DNA of 9,442 nt from Sphingomonas sp. (lineage in GTDB: Bacteria; Pseudomonadota; Alphaproteobacteria; Sphingomonadales; Sphingomonadaceae), in the NCBI GenBank assembly GCA_013812805.1, contig JACCSV010000071.1, positions 1 through 9,442 of the forward strand, read 5' to 3'. Of the stretch, positions 6,063 to 9,442 are shown piece after piece (position 1 is the first letter of the stretch; every line of letters begins with the position of its first letter). Under the pieces are notes generated by a model. That model saw only the letters and a program-made list of their open reading frames with translations. It ran no database searches and was not told the DNA's origin. Both the position numbers and the translations under genes were made by a program.

Positions 6063-9005
6063 TTAACCGCGTTCTGGAGCTGGGGGCGGCGGTGGCGGCG
6101 GCGGCGGAAGCGGCTGCTCCATCATCGGCGGCGGTGGCGGCGGCACGTAAGCCGGCGGAGGCGGCGGTGGAAGCACGACCGGAGGCGGCGGTGCAGGCCT
6201 CCCGCCACCGCCCAATCGCGCACGAATCCCGAGCGAGAAGGTGGTCTCCTCAAATCTCAGGAAGCGTATGAATTCTTCCCGCGGCAGGCCGCCCCGAGCA
6301 GAGCTGAAGCGCGACTTGAACGGGTTCTCGAGAATGTTCGTCCAGTCGAAAAAGACGGTGAAGTTGTCAGTGAGCGTGTAGCTGGTCGACAAGTCCAGCC
6401 GTCCAGCAGGATCAGCCTCCTGGATGTAGATATCGCGTCCGGGATCGTCAGGATTGTCGGCCGGACCTCGGAAGTCCCGGTTTTCAAGATATTTGCCGCG
6501 CTTATTGAAAGACAGGCGAGCTGACAGTCCGCCACCCTCGTACATGCCGACGAGGTTGTAGGTGTGCTTCGACACGCCGAGAAGACGTACATTCTCAAAG
6601 TCGTCTTCGATGGGGTTCAAGACCTCTGTCTTGGCGTCGAGATAGGTGTAGTTCGCCTGCGCGCCAAAGTTGCGCAGGAACGAAGGTATCCATTCCCAAT
6701 CGAAGAAGGTGGAAATTTGCGCCTCGACGCCGTCGATCCGCCCCTCCCGCGTGTTCACCGGGCCCGTCACCCGCACCGGCCCGGTCTCCGGAGTGTCAAA
6801 GTCGACGGTGGAGTTCTGGATGAAGCCATCGAGGTCGCGGCGGAAAACCGCGAGCGCCGCCAATCCGGTCCTGGAGAAATAATATTCGAGCGAGGCGTCA
6901 TAGTTGTTGGAATCAAACGGCCGCAGGAACGGGTTGCCGCCGCCGCCGGTGCGCCTGCCGCCCTCGAGCGGGTCCGGCGGCCCCAGCGTCGCCGACGGAT
7001 TGAGCTGCTCGAAGGTCGGCCGGGTGCGGGTTTGCGTGGCCGACAGGCGCAGTTGCAGATTGTCCATTGCCCGCCAGCGGACGCTCGCGTTGGGCAGCAC
7101 GTCTGTAAATTTATTGCCAACTGAAACCGGGGTCAGCACGCCTTCGACGTTCGACGTGCCGGTAACGCTGGTGTCCGTCCGCGCAACACGAACACCGACC
7201 ACGCCGTCGACAGTGTCGCCGAACGCGAAGTTCAACTGTGTGTAGCCGGCGATAGTCTTCTCGTTGGCATCGTAAATCGATGTGGGGTTCGGCTCGACGT
7301 CCTCCAGGGTGAAGCCGACAAAGGCCCGCAACGCCTCACGGTTTTCGCGGATGCTCCCGTAGGTCGGCGACAGGAACGAGTTGAAGCCCGACTGCACGTC
7401 CGTCCCCTGGAAACCCGGTGGGGTCAATTCGAAGTCGAGAGGCAGAGCGGTGGCGAGAATGTTCTGTCCGCGGAAGCCGGCGAAACGGTTGCCGAACTCG
7501 CGGTGCGCGTCGCGGTCGGTGTACCGAACACCAGCCTGGATGCTGCGCGCAAAGGATAAATCGCCCATGTCATACTCGGCGTCCAGGCGAGCCTGATAGT
7601 CGTCGCCTTCAGACCTTTGCTTTTCCTCGTACAGCCCGTCGAAGAGGTAATTGGCCGGATTGCTGGCGTCGAAATTTCGGATCGTGAATTCCGGCGTGCC
7701 GAGATCGAAGTCTACTACCGTGGTAGCTTGCCCCGCAAAGATGCGGTCGACCGATTCTGTCGAACCAACAAACACGCTCTTCGTGCGCGCAAGGTCAGCG
7801 CTCAGACGCAATGGCCCGGTTTCGTAATTGCCCCCGACCGCAAATTGCCGGGTGTCGGTCTTGTTGAACGTGCCGCCCTGGAATGTGAAGATCGGATCCC
7901 CCAGCCCGGTGACGGTGCCACTTTCAAGCAGGTTAGTCCCATCGCGGAACTCAAGGTTGGAATAGGTGCCGCCGTTGTACAGCGGCACCGCGACCAGACG
8001 GTCGTCGATCTTGTTGCGGAAGCCCTGGTAAAGCGCCTCGGCGTAGAACATGAGGTCGGGACCTGGCCTCCATTGGAACGCAGCATTGGCGGACGGCCGG
8101 ACGCGATTACCCGAGCGGTAAAAGAGCCGTTGAATGTCCGGGAAGCGCGCGTCTTGGCCGTTGACGAAATCGGGAATCAGATCGTTCCCTTCCTGGCGGA
8201 ATGTCATCAGGAAGTCGGTGTTCGACGGTTCCGAGTCGAGATAGTCGAGCTCGGTGCGCGAGAAGTTCAATAGCAGGCCCATCTCGCCCATGCCGGTGTC
8301 CCAGCGAGTGCTGACTAGTGCGTTGAAGTTCGGATTCCACTTTTCAGCCTGCTTACTGCGAAGTGCCCAGGCCGAGCCGGCGACCTCCGTGCCATTGAAG
8401 TCGAACGGCCGCCGCGAGCGGACGTTGACCTGACCGGCGAGACCCGCTTCGACGAGGTTGGCAGTGGTGGTCTTGAACACCTCAAGCGCGGCGATATTGG
8501 CAGCCGGGAAGTCCTGGAGCGCAACTTCGCGGCGCTCCGCAGTGAAAATTTCGCGGCCGTTGTATGTGGTCGAAAAATCGGGAAGGCCGCGGACGAGCAC
8601 GCCGTCAGCTTCGCCGCCGCGGCGGATCACCTGCACGCCGGGAATGCGGGCCGCGGTTTCCGACACCGCGATGTCCGGGAGCTTGCCGATGTCTTCGGCA
8701 ACGATGGCGTCGACGATCTGTTCGCTGTTGCGCTTGATGTTCTGCGCCGACTGCAGCGAGCGCCGAAGGCCGGTGACGACGATGGCCTCGCCCTCGCTTG
8801 CTGCCTGGTCCTGCCCGGTAGCGGTCTGCACCGCATCGTCGGTTTGCGGGATTCCGGCCTCGGGGTCGGCCGGCTGCTCCTGCGCCTCCACATTGGGATC
8901 CGGCGGCGTGGCGGGATCGACCACTTGCGCAGCAGCTGGCGAAGCGAAGGCGACAAGCGCCAGCAGCGCCGTCGATGACCAGAGCGAGGTTGAAGTGCGC
9001 CGCAT
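6063..9005 (-). CDS. TonB-dependent receptor (Caulobacter/Xanthomonas type), with proline-rich C-terminal tail
   Basis: This 980-residue outer-membrane receptor takes up bulky nutrients using TonB-ExbBD energy. A signal peptide ends ASPAAA-Q (cleavage after ~26). A Pro/Asp/Glu/Gln-rich linker (~27-72) leads to a TonB-box-like EAIVVTG (73-79). The plug domain (~82-200) has the sequence style of the large alphaproteobacterial and xanthomonad group: SLQSAQNIKRNSEQIVDAI, AEDIGKLPDIAVSE, RIPGVQV and VRGL. Long barrel-type sequence rich in aromatic, Asn and Arg residues fills the rest. The expected final barrel strand is TTFSLGIRARL, ending at 931. It is followed by an unusual ~49-residue tail with 28 prolines, including uninterrupted runs of six to nine, ending APERG. 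GGGGAG-like spacing supports the ATG at 9005: GGGGAG lies eight bases upstream. Flanking glycosidase and sugar-binding-protein genes point to an oligosaccharide rather than a siderophore as substrate (inference from context). Confidence 0.95.
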   Translation of the reverse strand: MRRTSTSLWSSTALLALVAFASPAAAQVVDPATPPDPNVEAQEQPADPEAGIPQTDDAVQTATGQDQAASEGEAIVVTGLRRSLQSAQNIKRNSEQIVDAIVAEDIGKLPDIAVSETAARIPGVQVIRRGGEADGVLVRGLPDFSTTYNGREIFTAERREVALQDFPAANIAALEVFKTTTANLVEAGLAGQVNVRSRRPFDFNGTEVAGSAWALRSKQAEKWNPNFNALVSTRWDTGMGEMGLLLNFSRTELDYLDSEPSNTDFLMTFRQEGNDLIPDFVNGQDARFPDIQRLFYRSGNRVRPSANAAFQWRPGPDLMFYAEALYQGFRNKIDDRLVAVPLYNGGTYSNLEFRDGTNLLESGTVTGLGDPIFTFQGGTFNKTDTRQFAVGGNYETGPLRLSADLARTKSVFVGSTESVDRIFAGQATTVVDFDLGTPEFTIRNFDASNPANYLFDGLYEEKQRSEGDDYQARLDAEYDMGDLSFARSIQAGVRYTDRDAHREFGNRFAGFRGQNILATALPLDFELTPPGFQGTDVQSGFNSFLSPTYGSIRENREALRAFVGFTLEDVEPNPTSIYDANEKTIAGYTQLNFAFGDTVDGVVGVRVARTDTSVTGTSNVEGVLTPVSVGNKFTDVLPNASVRWRAMDNLQLRLSATQTRTRPTFEQLNPSATLGPPDPLEGGRRTGGGGNPFLRPFDSNNYDASLEYYFSRTGLAALAVFRRDLDGFIQNSTVDFDTPETGPVRVTGPVNTREGRIDGVEAQISTFFDWEWIPSFLRNFGAQANYTYLDAKTEVLNPIEDDFENVRLLGVSKHTYNLVGMYEGGGLSARLSFNKRGKYLENRDFRGPADNPDDPGRDIYIQEADPAGRLDLSTSYTLTDNFTVFFDWTNILENPFKSRFSSARGGLPREEFIRFLRFEETTFSLGIRARLGGGGRPAPPPPVVLPPPPPPAYVPPPPPPMMEQPLPPPPPPPPPAPERG
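6066..6212 (-). repeat. Low-complexity polyproline-coding tract at the 3' end of the TonB receptor gene
   Basis: On the minus strand this stretch encodes a Gly4-Arg linker and then blocks of 4, 6, 6 and 9 consecutive prolines separated by VVL, AYV and MMEQPL. On the plus strand it appears as GGC/GGT/GGA repeats. It lies wholly inside the receptor gene and keeps its frame to the stop. Confidence 0.85.
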
Positions 9006-9137
9006 GTTATAAGCTCCCCAAATGCGAAAACGACAGTCTCGCAGCAGATTACAAAGGTATGACTCAGCCGGCGAAACTTACAAGCCGAATCGGGCGCTGC
9101 TGCAACATGGCCGATCCACCTGTTGCGCCCACGACAC
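9006..9137 (-). promoter_or_regulatory. Leader/promoter region of the TonB receptor
   Basis: The 132-base gap separates the receptor from the upstream binding-protein gene on the same strand. The receptor ribosome-binding site GGGGAG is at 9014-9019. TTGTAA occurs twice on the minus strand (9078-9083 and 9049-9054). The distal copy could be a -35 element with TACCTT (9054-9059) as -10 at 18-base spacing, but the match is poor. No convincing terminator for the upstream gene is seen, so read-through is possible. Confidence 0.3.
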
Positions 9138-9442
9138 TCACTCGACCTGCCCGAGCAAATCGTTCACTCGCCGCTCGGCCTGCGCCAAGGCGCGCTCAAC
9201 CGGCTTCTGGCCGGTGAACGCGGCAACCGCTTCTTCGCCGACAATCCCTTCGATCGCATTCTGGCGAAGAACGTAACCGGGCAACGGCCGCCCGATCTCG
9301 GCGACCGGCGCAATGTCGGCGCGATGTGGAAGCGACTTGAACCGGGGATCGTTGAGCACGGCATCGAACGCGGGGATGTGGCCGGCTCGGGCCCACGCAT
9401 AATTGTGGTCGGCGACGAAGCGGAAAAAGCGGGCGAGCGCTT
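9138..9442 (-). CDS. ABC-transporter sugar-binding protein (family 1 extracellular solute-binding), C-terminal part
   Basis: The frame is open to the right edge of the window and ends with TGA at 9140-9138; the 5' part lies outside. About 100 residues are visible. They read ALARFFRFVADHNYAWARAG, then HIPAFDAVLNDPRFKSLPHR, and finish QNAIEGIVGEEAVAAFTGQKPVERALAQAERRVNDLLGQVE when joined across the intervening segment (quoted in parts). The order WA-x-AGHIP, then a short N-D-P-F-K segment, then a closing amphipathic helix of the AL-x-QAE-x-x-VN-x-LL type is the normal C-terminus of periplasmic maltose/sugar-binding proteins. A GTG at 9359 lies mid-fold and is not the start. The protein would capture mono- or oligosaccharides in the periplasm for an ABC importer whose permease and ATPase genes are not in the window. 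It is on the same strand as the TonB receptor, 132 bases upstream. Family is likely; ligand unknown. Confidence 0.75.
   Translation of the reverse strand, partial: ALARFFRFVADHNYAWARAGHIPAFDAVLNDPRFKSLPHRADIAPVAEIGRPLPGYVLRQNAIEGIVGEEAVAAFTGQKPVERALAQAERRVNDLLGQVE

Noticed and set aside
6080..6210. GGC-rich repeats as a possible tandem-repeat or mobile element
   Set aside because: They are proline codons of the TonB receptor tail read from the opposite strand; there are no flanking repeats or mobility genes.
9138..9359. Complete small gene of 73 codons starting at GTG 9359
   Set aside because: The same frame continues without a stop to base 9442 with residues typical of sugar-binding proteins, so it is the tail of a longer gene.

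Overview
The window is GC-rich, gene-dense DNA from a Gram-negative bacterium. The outer-membrane TonB-dependent receptor of the Caulobacter/Xanthomonas type, the sugar-utilisation context and the KaiC-like/hybrid kinase pair fit an alphaproteobacterium, most likely a sphingomonad. That assignment comes from protein style only; no rRNA or marker gene is present.

Layout. (1) Bases 1-434, plus strand: the C-terminal end of a CorA-type divalent-cation channel, cut by the window edge. (2) Bases 448-3631, minus strand: a signalling operon. A KaiC-like tandem RecA ATPase comes first. Its frame is broken by an apparent one-base loss at about 2467/2468, so it reads as an N-terminal part of 392 codons plus an out-of-frame C-terminal remainder ending at 2136. 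A hybrid histidine kinase follows, and its GTG start overlaps the KaiC stop by four bases (GTGA). (3) Bases 3741-5939: two paralogous exported GH43-type glycosidases, one a predicted lipoprotein on the minus strand and one with an ordinary signal peptide on the plus strand, transcribed divergently from a 96-base gap. (4) Bases 5986-6011: a perfect 11-bp hairpin placed to terminate transcription between convergent genes. (5) Bases 6063-9005, minus strand: a large TonB-dependent receptor with an unusual proline-rich C-terminal tail. (6) Bases 9138-9442, minus strand: the C-terminal end of an ABC-transporter sugar-binding protein, cut by the window edge.

Working model (inference). Regions 3-6 look like part of a carbohydrate-utilisation locus for arabinose- or xylose-containing glycans. 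The TonB receptor would bring oligosaccharides across the outer membrane, the two GH43 enzymes would trim side chains or ends in the periplasm or at the envelope, and the binding protein would hand sugars to an inner-membrane ABC importer encoded outside the window. The KaiC-like/kinase operon is a separate signalling module; no KaiA or KaiB is visible. I see no RNA genes, insertion sequences, CRISPR array or origin.
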